A DNA stretch of 64,000 nt. Origin: Bacteroides reticulotermitis JCM 10512 (lineage in GTDB: Bacteria > Bacteroidota > Bacteroidia > Bacteroidales > Bacteroidaceae). The stretch spans positions 1 to 64,000 of the forward strand of contig NZ_BAIV01000009.1 in assembly GCF_000517545.1 (NCBI RefSeq), read 5' to 3'. Made by a program: the position numbers and the translations under genes. A model generated the notes under the pieces. It worked only from the letters and a program-made list of their open reading frames with translations. It did not search any database and had not been told where the DNA came from. Of the stretch, positions 9,479-19,304 are shown in pieces; within the stretch, counting starts at the first letter, position 1; each line of letters begins with the position of its first letter.

Positions 9479-9508
9479 CAGAGGCTGCATCTGTGGATGC
9501 AACCTCTG
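9479..9508. terminator. Terminator hairpin between convergent genes
   Basis: CAGAGG-C-TGCATC / GATGCA-A-CCTCTG with a 4-nt loop and one internal mismatch, between the end of the small membrane gene (plus) and the Skp-like gene (minus). It can serve both directions. Confidence 0.65.
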
Positions 9509-9535
9509 TTTACGATGTATCTTATGAATAGGTTA

Positions 9536-10138
9536 TTATTTCTTTGCAGGTGAATATCTAGCATTCAACCCGTTAACAATTTCTTTGGTAATATTGAATG
9601 CACTGTCGGCATACAACAGATTATCAAAACCAGTATTACTGAAAATCAAGTTATACTTGTGGTCTTTATTATATTCTTTAAGGAAAGCGTTGATTGAATC
9701 GCGGAACTGAAGGCTATTCTTATTGTTCTCTTCCATCAAGCCCGATTGCAATTTATTGCTTAGCTCCTGAAGTTCTTGTTCCATCTTACCCAAGCGGTTG
9801 TATTCTTGTTCAGCTCTTTCTTGGGAAAGGAAAGCGTTGTTTTCATACTTCTTCTGGAATTCTTGTTTTGCTTGTGTCAGCGTATTTGCTTTTTGGTTCA
9901 ATGTCATACGAACATTCTCGCTTTTCTTAACCATTGCCTCATTCAGATCAATACAGAAATTGTATTTAGCTAACAGCGAGTCGATTTCAACATAAGCGAT
10001 CTTCATTCCGGAAAGTTCAGCTGTAGCCTGTGCCGGAGAAGTTGCAGCTTGATTATCAGTTTTGCCAGCGCATTGTGAAAATAAAACGATAAACGCAAGA
10101 GCAGCTAAACCGTTCATGAGGTAATTCTTTCTATTCAT
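9536..10138 (-). CDS. OmpH/Skp family periplasmic chaperone-like lipoprotein
   Basis: A 200-residue exported protein with a signal peptide ending in the lipobox-like LFSQC (Cys about residue 23). The family block MKIAYVEIDSLLAKYNF marks the OmpH/Skp fold. A long charged helical hairpin (about 70-150, heptads rich in K, E, Q) is typical of Skp tentacles, which hold unfolded outer membrane proteins. Many Bacteroidales carry several such paralogues. A single-gene unit is likely, since the small membrane gene at 10190-10399 lies 51 bp upstream on the same strand and could be co-transcribed. The chaperone role is inferred from the family. Confidence 0.88.
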   Translation of the reverse strand: MNRKNYLMNGLAALAFIVLFSQCAGKTDNQAATSPAQATAELSGMKIAYVEIDSLLAKYNFCIDLNEAMVKKSENVRMTLNQKANTLTQAKQEFQKKYENNAFLSQERAEQEYNRLGKMEQELQELSNKLQSGLMEENNKNSLQFRDSINAFLKEYNKDHKYNLIFSNTGFDNLLYADSAFNITKEIVNGLNARYSPAKK

Positions 10139-10189
10139 AATTATATAATATTGTTTTTAATAATTTCAATTCATACTATCGTTCAAGGT

Positions 10190-10399
10190 TCAGTTCAACT
10201 TATCAATAGAAATAGAAGGCTTCTCCTGCGCTTCACGATCTTGCGACTGTGTACAGCCAATCCCTTTCTCACGCAAGGCTTTATTACTGCCTACATGTCC
10301 GTTGGGAAACTTACCATCCTTCGTAAAGAATACTTTCACCCCCAACAAAAGAAGGGAAATAGTAACTATTAACAAAGTTATCAGTATAGTCTCGACCAT
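10190..10399 (-). CDS. Small conserved membrane protein
   Basis: Sixty-nine residues with one N-terminal transmembrane helix (about 4-24, ILITLLIVTISLLLLGVKVF), then a basic polar tail containing KFPNGHVGSNKALREKGI and a single Cys. The pattern FFTKDGKFPNxHV followed by a Cys-Gln-Ser segment is one I recognise from small proteins conserved across Bacteroides. No function is known to me. A -7-like element TAACTTTG lies 21 bp upstream. Confidence 0.75.
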   Translation of the reverse strand: MVETILITLLIVTISLLLLGVKVFFTKDGKFPNGHVGSNKALREKGIGCTQSQDREAQEKPSISIDKLN

Positions 10400-10419
10400 T
10401 TCTATTAATTTTGTAGATG

Positions 10420-10427
10420 CAAAGTTA
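10420..10427 (-). promoter_or_regulatory. -7 element for the small membrane gene
   Basis: CAAAGTTA on the plus strand reads TAACTTTG on the minus strand, matching TAnnTTTG, 21 bp from the start codon. Confidence 0.5.
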
Positions 10428-10534
10428 GACTTTAATGAGAAATGAAATCAGATAAGTCAACCAAATTAACCATATTTAGCAATAAAAGGCGAACAAACAG
10501 ACCACTTATTGGTAAAAGAAGAAAAGAAAACAGC

Positions 10535-11994
10535 ATGGAAAAAAAAGATTTAAAGCCGGCTGGCGTATTCAAGTATTTCGAAGAAATCTGCCAAGTACCG
10601 CGTCCTTCGAAGAAGGAAGAGAAAATAATTGCCTACCTAAAGGCTTTTGGTGAGAAACAAAATCTGGAAACCCAAGTAGATGAAGCCGGAAATGTTTTGA
10701 TAAAGAAACCTGCCACTCCGGGTAAAGAAAATCTAAAAACCGTTATCCTCCAGTCACATATTGACATGGTATGCGAGAAAAACAGTGATGTACAGCACGA
10801 CTTCCTCACCGACCCGATTGAAATTGTGATCGACGGTGAATGGATGAAAGCCAATGGTACTACGCTGGGAGCAGATAATGGAATTGGAGTTGCTACCGAA
10901 TTGGCTATTCTGGCCGACAACAGCATCGAGCATGGTCCGTTGGAATGCCTATTTACTGTAGACGAAGAAACCGGATTGACCGGTGCATTCGAGCTGAAAG
11001 AAGGTTTCCTCAGCGGAGATATCTTGATTAATCTAGATTCGGAAGACGAAGGCGAACTCTACATCGCTGTGCCGGAGGTATTGACTCAGTAGCCGAGTTT
11101 ACATATAAAGAGATCGATGTTCCTGCCGGCTATTTCTTTTTCAAGGTAGAAGTAAAAGGTTTGAAGGGCGGACACTCGGGTGGAGACATTCATTTGGGAC
11201 GTGGCAACGCGAACAAGATACTGAACCGCTACCTGAATCGTATAGCCGCCAAGCACGATTTATACCTTTGCGAAATTCATGGTGGCAACCTGCGCAATGC
11301 TATTCCACGGGAAGCGTATGCGATATGTGCCGTTCCTGAAGACGCAAAACATGATGTACGCACGGAAGTGAATATATTCGCAAGCGAAATAGAAAACGAA
11401 CTCGCTGTTACCGAACCGGATCTGAAATTAGTTCTCGAATCGGAATCTCCCCGCGAAAAAGCAATCGACCAAGATACGACTGCCCGTCTGCTGAAAGCAC
11501 TATACGCAGTTCCTCACGGAGTTAACGCGATGAGTCAGGACATTCCGGGCTTGGTGGAAACATCAACCAATCTTGCTTCGATTAAGATGAAACCGAATCA
11601 TGTTATCCGTATCGAAACCAGCCAACGTAGCTCGATTTTATCATCTCGTGACGACATGGCCAATACTGTCCGTGCCGCTTTCCAACTTGCCGGTGCAACG
11701 GTAACTTTCGGAGACGGTTATCCGGGTTGGAAACCAAATCCACACTCGGCTATCCTCCAAGTAGCTTCGGAATCGTACAAACGGTTATTCAACGTTGAGC
11801 CGCTAGTCAAAGCTATTCACGCAGGACTGGAATGCGGTTTATTCCTCGATAAGTATCCACATCTGGATATGGTATCATTCGGCCCGACCATGACCGGTGT
11901 ACACTCTCCCGACGAACGGATGCTTATTCCAACGGTAGATAAATTCTGGAAACATCTATTAGATATCCTAGCTCATATCCCTGCAAAGAAATAA
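10535..11994 (+). CDS. pepD: Aminoacyl-histidine dipeptidase PepD (one frameshift)
   Basis: Cytosolic M20 family zinc dipeptidase that cleaves Xaa-His dipeptides. I chose the ATG at 10535 (EKKDLKPAGVFKYFEEICQV) rather than the in-frame ATG at 10442, because the family starts there. Metal-site blocks are LQSHIDMVCEK (His), GTTLGADNGIGVA (Asp), CLFTVDEETGLTGA (Glu-Glu), NLDSEDEGE (Asp) and a C-terminal His region (IHAGLECGLF). The frame breaks near 11066 where ELYIG must continue as CAGGIDSVAEF. One lost G explains it. The restored length is 486 residues, normal for PepD. The second part contains KGGHSGGDIHLGRGNA, a family signature. Confidence 0.95.
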
Positions 11995-12003
11995 GGTAGG
12001 TAA

Positions 12004-13098
12004 ATGAGTTCTCATGCAGACAATGATAATAAACGGGAAAAACGTCCACAAGCTTTTCCTACGATCATCATTGTCTGCATTTCTTTTCTCCTCTCGCTTC
12101 CTCTGACGGGACAAAACAGCACGAATAAGGAACAGATTCGCTTCCGGGTTATGGAATGGAATCTGGAAAACCTATTTGATACCCGGCATGACACACTGAA
12201 AGATGACCGGGAATTTCTCCCCGACGCCATTCGTCATTGGAATTATACCAAATATAAAAAGAAGCTAGACGACCTTGCATCGGGCATTACCGCTGTCGGA
12301 GAATGGGAAGCTCCTGCACTGGTAGGGCTTTGCGAAGTAGAAAACGATACGGTAATGCGTGATCTCGTCCACCACTCTCCCTTGCGGGAGCTCGGCTATC
12401 GGTACGTAATGACAGATTCGCCCGATTTGAGAGGAATCGACGTCGCACTCCTTTACCAGCGTGATTTGTTCAAGTTGTTATCCTTTCGTTCCATCGCCAT
12501 CCCCCGTTTTGGGAAAAATCGTCCAACAAGAGACCTGCTCCATATTAGTGGTTTGTTACTGACCGGCGACACGTTGGATGTATTTGTCTGCCATATGCCT
12601 TCCCGCTCCGGTGGCGCTAAAGCTTCAGAACCTTATCGACTCCACGCCGCCCGACAAATACGTTTGCAAGCAGACAGTATTTTAAAGATACGCCTGCACC
12701 CGCAATTGATTATCATGGGCGACTTCAACGATTACCCAGCGAATAAGGTATTCACCGAAGTACTGCAAGCCTTCCCTCCTACCGGAGAGCTTTCTTCACA
12801 CCGGCTTTATCACCTCTTGGCGAGAAAGGCAAAAGACAAGCACTTTGGTTCGTATAAGTATAAAGGAGCATGGGGATTGCTAGATCATTTGATCGTTTCC
12901 GGTTCATTACTAAACAACGCATCCGACTTCTATACCGATGAAGATAAAGCCCACGTTGCCCGCCTACCGTTTCTACTAAAAGAAGATTTAAAATATGGTG
13001 ACGATGAACCCTTCCGAACGTATAAAGGAATGCAGTACCAAGGAGGAATCAGTGACCATCTCCCCGTTTATACCGATTTTATTTTACGTTACGAATAA
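12004..13098 (+). CDS. Secreted endonuclease/exonuclease/phosphatase family protein
   Basis: EEP-fold Mg-dependent hydrolase of 364 residues. A hydrophobic segment at about 20-36 (TIIIVCISFLLSLPLTG) suggests export. EEP motifs are MEWNLENLFD (Asn/Asp), CEVEND (metal Glu), HMPSRSGG, MGDFNDYP (catalytic Asp/Asn) and the terminal GISDHLPVYTDF (His). The substrate could be nucleic acid, a phospholipid or a sugar phosphate. The gene starts 9 bp after pepD and may be co-transcribed. Its last 20 bp overlap the convergent nucleotidyltransferase gene. Confidence 0.88.
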   Translation: MSSHADNDNKREKRPQAFPTIIIVCISFLLSLPLTGQNSTNKEQIRFRVMEWNLENLFDTRHDTLKDDREFLPDAIRHWNYTKYKKKLDDLASGITAVGEWEAPALVGLCEVENDTVMRDLVHHSPLRELGYRYVMTDSPDLRGIDVALLYQRDLFKLLSFRSIAIPRFGKNRPTRDLLHISGLLLTGDTLDVFVCHMPSRSGGAKASEPYRLHAARQIRLQADSILKIRLHPQLIIMGDFNDYPANKVFTEVLQAFPPTGELSSHRLYHLLARKAKDKHFGSYKYKGAWGLLDHLIVSGSLLNNASDFYTDEDKAHVARLPFLLKEDLKYGDDEPFRTYKGMQYQGGISDHLPVYTDFILRYE

Positions 13099-13825
13099 AC
13101 TCTTCGGCACGAAGCAGTGTATCCGGTTTACCGATATCAATCAGTTGGAGTTGTTCAGTCAAGAAGCCGCCATAGCCGACCTCCCGACAGGTGGCAAGAT
13201 AGAAATCCATGATGGAGAATTTGCCATCCCAAAGAGGCGTGTCCATCCATTGAAAAATAGTGGGAGAAAGCACGTGAATACCACTGAAAGCATATTCCTG
13301 ATAAAGTGTTGCATCGTAACAGAAACCTTCCGGCTTCACCTGTCCGGTCTCTTTATTAATCCAACCGCTAAGTTTCTTTTCCGCGTCAAAAAGGAGATAG
13401 CGGGCAGTAACACGTTTGCTGGCAAGTAGCGTAGCCGTACGGCCGCTTTGCAAATGATACTCATACACTTCTTTCAGATCCATATCCGAAAGTATATCTG
13501 CGTTGTGAACTAAAAAAGGCTCGTCACTCCCCTCAAAGAAGCTCCGGGCTTTCTTTATCCCTCCACCGGTATCAAGCAAACAATCCGTTTCATCGGAGAT
13601 TTGAATGTTGACACCGAAATTATGATTCGCTTGCAGGAAATCGAGTATCTGCTCACCGAAATGATGGATATTGATTACGATCTCGGTAAATCCGGAAGCT
13701 TTCAACTTTAGGATAACGTGCTCCAACATCGGGCGTCCTCCTACGGGGACCAATGCTTTAGGCATTGTATCCGTGAGGGGTTTCAGTCGGGTTCCCAATC
13801 CCGCCGCAAAGATCATCGCTCTCAT
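13079..13825 (-). CDS. murU: Sugar-1-phosphate nucleotidyltransferase (MurU-like)
   Basis: A 248-residue NTP_transferase fold enzyme. The N-terminal signature MIFAAGLGTRLKPLTDTMPK (G-x-G-T-R-L plus PK) binds the nucleotide. VPVGGRPMLEH, the LLDTGGGIKKA block and the metal Asp in HNADILSDMD follow. Short length without a C-terminal hexapeptide domain fits MurU (MurNAc-1-P uridylyltransferase). The neighbour 27 bp upstream encodes an AmgK-like kinase, the partner of MurU in the direct MurNAc-to-UDP-MurNAc recycling route. The assignment rests on that pairing, since other hexose-1-P nucleotidyltransferases share the motifs. It overlaps the convergent EEP gene by 20 bp at the 3' ends. Confidence 0.85.
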   Translation of the reverse strand: MRAMIFAAGLGTRLKPLTDTMPKALVPVGGRPMLEHVILKLKASGFTEIVINIHHFGEQILDFLQANHNFGVNIQISDETDCLLDTGGGIKKARSFFEGSDEPFLVHNADILSDMDLKEVYEYHLQSGRTATLLASKRVTARYLLFDAEKKLSGWINKETGQVKPEGFCYDATLYQEYAFSGIHVLSPTIFQWMDTPLWDGKFSIMDFYLATCREVGYGGFLTEQLQLIDIGKPDTLLRAEEFIRNVK

Positions 13826-13852
13826 AAATCCGTGTTTCAGTTTAATAAGTTA

Positions 13853-15283
13853 CTATCCTTTCGCGTCGAATACGCTCTCTATATTCTGTTCCCGATGTAC
13901 CAACTCTACTTTCACACCGAATTGGCGGTTAATATGCTCCGCCAAATGCTGGGCAGAGTATACCGACCGATGCTGTCCGCCCGTACAACCGAAGTAAACA
14001 GATAAGTTTGTGAATCCACGCTCCATATAGCGTTTCACCGAAGCATCTACCAATGCGTACGCATGTTCAAGAAACGGAAAGATTTCGCCATCCTCTTCGA
14101 GAAAGTGAATGACAGGTTCGTCCAATCCGGTAAAAGGTTTATAGCGTTCATACTTGCCGGGGTTGTTCACCGCACGACAATCGAACACAAAGCCTCCTCC
14201 ATTTCCACTGGGATCGTTGGGTATTCCTTTTTTATAGGCGAAGCTCATCACTTTGACAGTAAGCTGTCGCTTCTTCAAGTCATCGGTGAACTGTTTGAGT
14301 TGGGTCAAGTCGCGAAGCACTTTGCAGAGATACGGATATTCAGGATACTCTTCTCTCAGCAGTTCGCGAAGGTTCTCGATGGCGAACGGCACGCTTTGTA
14401 TAAAGTGAGGTTTCTTTTCAAAATAGCCCCGAAATCCGTAAGCCCCTAATACTTGCAACGTACGGAAAAGCACAAAGTGACGAAGCTGACTATAGAAGTA
14501 AGATTCGTCTATCGGTTTGTATTTACGAAGAACTTCTAGGTATTCGGTAAGCAATTCACGACGAAGGCTATCGGGATACTTCGCTTTGGCCTGCCAAAGG
14601 AAAGAAGCCACATCATAGTAGAATGGGCCTTTCCGACCTCCCTGAAAGTCGATCAGCCACGGTTCACCCTCTTTCACCATCACATTGCGGCTTTGAAAGT
14701 CACGATACATAAACGTAGCGGAAGAACTGCGCAACAGCACATCGCTCATCTTCTGAAAATCATCTTCCAGCCTATCTTCCTGAAACTCCATGCCCGTTGC
14801 TTTGAGAAAGCAGTACTTGAAATAGTTCAAGTCCCAAAGGATAGAACGTTGATTGAACTCTGACTGCGGATAACAACGGGTAAAATCGAATCCGTCGGCT
14901 CCGGCAAACTGAATGGCGGGAAGTAAACGGATGCTTTTACGAAGCAGTTCTTTTTCTTCTTCAGAGAAAACACTTGTAGCGCGCCCTTTTTCAATCACAT
15001 TGAACAGCAACGTATCGCCCAAGTCCTCTTGTAAATAGTACGTTTTGTCGGCAGACACACCGTACACTTCAGGAACGGGTAAGCCGCACTTGCGGAAATG
15101 CGATGCCATATACAGGAAAGATTCATTTTCTTCGATCGACGTTCCACACACACCAATCAATGACTGTACACCTGTCAGTCGGAAGTAACGCCGATTTGAA
15201 CCGGATGATGGCAACTCCGTTATATCTGTCGCAGGAACTCCCGTATACGAACGATAAAGTTTCTGTAATTCGTCTATAATCAT
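13853..15283 (-). CDS. AmgK-like sugar kinase fused to a RapZ C-terminal domain
   Basis: A 476-residue two-domain protein. Residues about 1-330 are an aminoglycoside-phosphotransferase-like kinase: GSNRRYFRL for ATP binding, MYRDFQSRNVMV as the catalytic Brenner loop (Asp, Asn) and WLIDFQGGRKGP as the DFG-like metal site. Residues about 345-476 match the C-terminal domain of RapZ/YvcJ (VKVMSFAYKKGIP, FVFDCRAVNNPG, FGCTGGQHRSVY). In E. coli this domain senses glucosamine-6-phosphate and controls GlmS through small RNA. Being next to a MurU-like gene, the kinase is probably MurNAc/GlcNAc 1-kinase AmgK. The fusion suggests that recycling and amino-sugar sensing are coupled, which is inference. 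The usual RapZ N-terminal P-loop ATPase domain is absent. Confidence 0.88.
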   Translation of the reverse strand: MIIDELQKLYRSYTGVPATDITELPSSGSNRRYFRLTGVQSLIGVCGTSIEENESFLYMASHFRKCGLPVPEVYGVSADKTYYLQEDLGDTLLFNVIEKGRATSVFSEEEKELLRKSIRLLPAIQFAGADGFDFTRCYPQSEFNQRSILWDLNYFKYCFLKATGMEFQEDRLEDDFQKMSDVLLRSSSATFMYRDFQSRNVMVKEGEPWLIDFQGGRKGPFYYDVASFLWQAKAKYPDSLRRELLTEYLEVLRKYKPIDESYFYSQLRHFVLFRTLQVLGAYGFRGYFEKKPHFIQSVPFAIENLRELLREEYPEYPYLCKVLRDLTQLKQFTDDLKKRQLTVKVMSFAYKKGIPNDPSGNGGGFVFDCRAVNNPGKYERYKPFTGLDEPVIHFLEEDGEIFPFLEHAYALVDASVKRYMERGFTNLSVYFGCTGGQHRSVYSAQHLAEHINRQFGVKVELVHREQNIESVFDAKG

Positions 15284-15297
15284 TCTACTACTATATT

Positions 15298-16102
15298 TTA
15301 CTTGCTAACCCAAACCTGCTGGGTGTATACTTTAACTCCCGCATAATGGGATTGAATTCTCTCTGTTACATCTTCGACCCATGCCAACGGCGGAGCCACA
15401 CTCATCCGAGTATTCTCCGGGAAATAGATATCCGAATAGAAACGTCTTTCTTCTCCATCAATCGTGAACACATAAGTAGGCTTCCAATCCGCCAATTGTT
15501 CATCGAAGGGCACAAAAGCGAAGGTTGTCTTTATGGCTTCTGCTTGTTTGCCGAACTCCCGCGGATAGATTGTTAACGAGCCCTTGGAATAACAGGTCGG
15601 ATCATCGCCTATCATCTCATAGCCTCCTCCATTCGCGAGAACAGATGGTACTTAATGCCTCTTCCCGTATCTGTGCTTGCTGCTCTGTAGTTAGTGTCTC
15701 ACCACCAACAATGCGAACAGTACGCTGAGTTACCACACTGCTTTCGTGCTGTTGATTGACGGATACTTTCAATACAATTGCCTTACCGGTACCATCTACG
15801 ACAATCACATTGGCTTCTCCCCAGTCTTGGGGATAGAGAATGAAAGCATTCGGAAATTTCTTGTTGACTGTCAGCACAGAAGGCTTATCGCAGTAAATCG
15901 TATAATTCGCATCACCGCCCAGAATAGTCACAGCACCGACGGAACCTTCGGGATCAGAACTCGGGTAGAGGACTTCTAACGTATTATTTACAATCGATTC
16001 TGAAAAGCGCAGTGTATTATCTTCATCGTCATCATTACAAGAGACGCAGAGTAGTGTCAGAACGGACATTAGAATAAGTTTCAAATAGTTTCCAGTTTTC
16101 AT
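15298..16102 (-). CDS. Hypothetical lipoprotein (frameshifted)
   Basis: An exported lipoprotein of about 268 residues. The signal peptide ends in the lipobox LLCVSC followed by an acidic stretch (NDDDEDN), a pattern seen in Bacteroides surface lipoproteins. The N-terminal part looks like an Ig-like or BACON-type beta domain (TVNKKFPNAFILYPQDWGEA). The frame breaks near 15640. EEALST joins LANGGGYEMIGDDP only if two bases were lost or one was gained. No family is recognised for the C-terminal part. It lies just upstream of the AmgK-like gene (14 bp) and has its own -7 element. Confidence 0.7.
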
Positions 16103-16119
16103 AGGTATGTTATTTTTCG

Positions 16120-16127
16120 CAAAGGTA
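16120..16127 (-). promoter_or_regulatory. -7 element for the lipoprotein/kinase/MurU-like genes
   Basis: CAAAGGTA on the plus strand reads TACCTTTG on the minus strand, 18 bp before the lipoprotein start codon. The next three genes on this strand are spaced by 14 and 27 bp, so one transcript is likely. Confidence 0.6.
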
Positions 16128-16281
16128 AATAAATAATGTCCAAAATCTATTATTTAGACCCAAAAAGAATGGGAGAAGAGTGCCCTTTTTCAGCTAGTAC
16201 ACAACCAAGAAGTGATGAATAATCATGCAGAGCAACCCCCACATGCTATCCACCACTTACAGTTTATTACTTTTAAACTAA

Positions 16282-16936
16282 TCAACCATTCACTTTCTTG
16301 TAGTCGGCCAGGAACGTTTTCAGTCCTGAGTCTGTAAGCGGATGATTCAATAAACCTTTGATTGCGCTGAGCGGACAGGTAGCTACATCGGCTCCTACTT
16401 CCACACATTCAATGATGTGTTTGGTGCTCCGGATGGAAGCCGCCAAGACCTGAGTCTGATAACCGTAGCGAGCGTACATATCGACAATTCCGGCAACAAG
16501 CCCGATGCCGTCTTCACTTATATCATCCAGCCGGCCAACAAACGGAGACACATAACTAGCTCCCGCCTTAGCCGCCAACAACGCTTGCCCTAAAGAAAAC
16601 ACCAAGGTACAGTTGGTACGAATACCTTTACCGGTGAAGTATTTGATTGCTTTGATACCATCGGCTATGCAAGGTACTTTCACAACAATGTGAGGATTGA
16701 GTGCTGCCAACTCTTCGCCTTCCTTAATCATGCCTTCATAATCGGTCGCAATGACTTCGGCACTAACATCGGCTTTGACAATGTTGCATATCTTCACATA
16801 ATGTTCACGTTGGTTCTGAACACCTTTAATCCCTTCTTTGGCCATAAGCGAAGTTGGTGGTTACTCCGTCGAGCACTCCAAGATTGTAAGCTTCTTGAAT
16901 CTGCTCCAAATTGGCTGTATCAATAAAAAATTTCAT
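16282..16936 (-). CDS. fsa: Fructose-6-phosphate aldolase/transaldolase-like protein (frameshifted)
   Basis: Short transaldolase (TalC/FSA subfamily, about 218 residues), a cytosolic Schiff-base aldolase. The start [16 protein letters not shown] followed by [11 protein letters not shown] is the family N-terminus. The frame then breaks near 16854, where the conserved NPSLMAKEG requires two more C in a shortened C run. The catalytic lysine is in [12 protein letters not shown] (about residue 85), and [10 protein letters not shown] and [10 protein letters not shown] are family blocks. Transaldolase and F6P aldolase activities cannot be told apart by eye. It precedes two glycolytic genes on the same strand. 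Confidence 0.9.
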
Positions 16937-17096
16937 ACTTACTGTTATTTAAAGGGTTAACTATCTATCAGTCAAAGATAAGAAATAATTCCTATTCTTC
17001 CGAACTGTTCCGTATTATTCTCATAAAATGAAACGGAGTATCTCCGTTTGAGTTAACAAACCGATGACACTCCGCCCTATCACTTAAAAGTACGGA

Positions 17097-18148
17097 TTAA
17101 GCTATTGTAATTGCTTTATCCAAATAAACATCCTGAATAGAATTCAGTAATTCGACTCCTTTGTTCAATGGTTTCTGGAATGCTTTACGACCGCTGATCA
17201 AGCCCATACCTCCGGCACGTTTGTTAACAACAGCTGTAATCACTGCATCCCGTAAATCGGAAGCTCCGTGAGACTCACCTCCCGAATTAATCAAACCGAC
17301 ACGTCCCATATACCATTGGCTACCTGATAACGGCAAAGATCAATCGGATGTTCCGAAGCCAGCTGCGTATACATACGCTCATCGGTTTTACCAAATCCGA
17401 TAGCTTTGAATCCGCCATTATTATCAGGCAGTTTCTGTTTCACGATATCGGCTTTGATGGTTACGCCCAAACGGTCGGCTTGTCCGGTTAAGTCGGCAGC
17501 GGCATGATAGTCCACTCCGTCTTTCTTGAAATCACTGTTACGTAAATAGCACCACAGAATGGTAGCCATGCCCAGTTCGTGCGCATATTCAAATGCTTCG
17601 GCAATCTCTACCAACTGGCGACGACTCTGTTCGGATCCAAAATAGATTGTGGCTCCAACAGCAACAGCACCCATGTTCCAGGCTTCCTTAACAGTACCGA
17701 ACAATACTTGATCGTACGTCGTAGGATAAGAAAGCAACTCATTGTGATTGAGTTTTACGACAAACGGAATCTTATGGGCATATTTTCGGGCAACCGATCC
17801 CAGTATACCAAAGGTAGAAGCAACCGCGTTGCAACCTCCTTCGAGCGCTAACTTGACAATATTCTCCGGATCGAAATAAATCGGATTCGGGGCAAAAGAG
17901 GCTCCCGCAGTATGCTCAATATCCTGATCGACAGGAAGAATCGAAACATAACCGGTATTGGCTAGCCGTCCCGTACCCAAAAGGGTTTGAAGACTGTTCA
18001 ACACGCGAATGTTACGATCGGAATCAATCCATATTTTATCTACTGTATCGGGAGCGGGAACATGAATCAACGATTTATCAATAGTCTTGCAGGTGTGGTC
18101 CAGATAATATCCGGCTTTATCACCTAGTAAATCAATTATCTTACTCAT
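17097..18148 (-). CDS. fbaB: Class I fructose-bisphosphate aldolase (one frameshift)
   Basis: DhnA/FbaB-type class I aldolase, a glycolytic enzyme that splits fructose-1,6-bisphosphate through a lysine Schiff base. I chose the ATG at 18148 ([16 protein letters not shown]). Another ATG lies two codons upstream. Family blocks include [20 protein letters not shown] (active-site Lys region), [13 protein letters not shown] and the C-terminal [11 protein letters not shown] with [15 protein letters not shown]. The frame breaks near 17312 inside [13 protein letters not shown], where one lost T explains it. The restored length is about 350 residues. The next gene upstream is gpmA, so glycolytic genes are clustered. 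Confidence 0.94.
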
Positions 18149-18202
18149 AATCATATAATTTGTTTAGGTACATATATCAACAGTTCTGACAACGTCAAAC
18201 TG

Positions 18203-18949
18203 CTATTTTTTCTTTCCTTGATTAGCCACAGCTTCCATCAGCTTTCTGATTTCCTCGGGATCTCCCAAAAAGTAATCATTCGCCACCTGGAGGTTTTCAT
18301 CAAACTCAAACACATAAGGAACAGCTGTCGGCAAGTTCAGTTTAACGATCTCTTCATCGGAAATATGTTTCAGATGCTTAATAATGCCTCGCAAACTATT
18401 GCCGTGGGCTACCACCAAGATTGTATGAGCGGTTTGCAGACTGGGGAATATATCCGATTCCCAATAAGGCATGATACGTCCGATGGTATCTTCCAATGAT
18501 TCTGTACGGGGAAGTTCGGCGTCGGGCACTTCGTGGTAACGATAGTCGAAACGCGGATTGCGCAAATCGCCTTCTGCCAAAGCGTTGGGAGCAATGTTAT
18601 AACTGCGTCGCCAAACAAGTACTTGTTCTTCACCATATTTATCGGCCGTTTCCGCTTTATTGAGCCCTTGCAGATCTCCATAATGCTTTTCGTTCAAACG
18701 CCAATTTTTCTCTACCGGAATCCAGTCGAGATTCATTTTATCGAGCACACAGTTCAAGGTTTTTACTGCCCGCTTCAAATAAGAAGTATAAGCCTTATCA
18801 AAGTTGAAACCATATTGTTTCAGAGTGGTTCCGGCCTTTTCTGCTTCAGCGACTCCTTTTTCCGTCAGGTCGACATCAGTCCACCCAGTAAAGCGGTTTT
18901 CTTTATTCCATGCACTCTCTCCATGACGGAGTAACACTATTTTCTTCAT
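18203..18949 (-). CDS. gpmA: 2,3-bisphosphoglycerate-dependent phosphoglycerate mutase
   Basis: Glycolytic enzyme that interconverts 3- and 2-phosphoglycerate. I chose the ATG at 18949 because the histidine phosphatase signature [19 protein letters not shown] (phospho-His about residue 9) directly follows. The in-frame ATG at 18997 adds a non-homologous tail. Other family blocks are [16 protein letters not shown] (Glu), [17 protein letters not shown] and the second His in [16 protein letters not shown]. The 248 residues match dPGM length. A purine-rich stretch (GGAGAAG) precedes this start. Confidence 0.97.
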   Translation of the reverse strand: MKKIVLLRHGESAWNKENRFTGWTDVDLTEKGVAEAEKAGTTLKQYGFNFDKAYTSYLKRAVKTLNCVLDKMNLDWIPVEKNWRLNEKHYGDLQGLNKAETADKYGEEQVLVWRRSYNIAPNALAEGDLRNPRFDYRYHEVPDAELPRTESLEDTIGRIMPYWESDIFPSLQTAHTILVVAHGNSLRGIIKHLKHISDEEIVKLNLPTAVPYVFEFDENLQVANDYFLGDPEEIRKLMEAVANQGKKK

Positions 18950-19115
18950 TTCTTCTCCTTTCTTATTTATATATGATAAACAGTTGATTCCCGACAAAGT
19001 TCAATAGAAAAGCGAATGTTAACAATACCTAGAAGTAGTGATTTTACGAGTATAAACAAAAAGAGGTAAGCGTATAATGAATAAAACAATGGATAACAAG
19101 CAAGAGTGAGATAGG

Positions 19116-19269
19116 TATTAATAATCAAGTGCTGAAGTATTAATAACCTAAAAAACAGGTATTAATAGTCCAGGACCTAAGTATTAACAGACTAAAGCAC
19201 AAGCATTAACAGGCTGAATATCAGACAACAATAGTCTAATAATCAAACAATAACAGACTAGCGTTCAAG
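19116..19269. repeat. 22-nt tandem repeat, family 3 (TATTAATA)
   Basis: Seven exact 22-nt steps start at 19116. Units begin TATTAATA, TATTAACA, CATTAACA, CAACAATA or CAATAACA, and many end in AAG or AGG. The gap 18950-19304 between gpmA and the ABC ATPase gene has no credible gene and is mostly this array. A weaker unit may precede it at 19094. Confidence 0.8.
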
Positions 19270-19304
19270 CCATATTATCAGTGAGCCGAAACATTTCTTC
19301 CCAA

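Noticed and set aside
10442..10534. Longer N-terminus for PepD
   Set aside because: The 31 extra residues are basic and low-complexity, and the family start aligns with the ATG at 10535.
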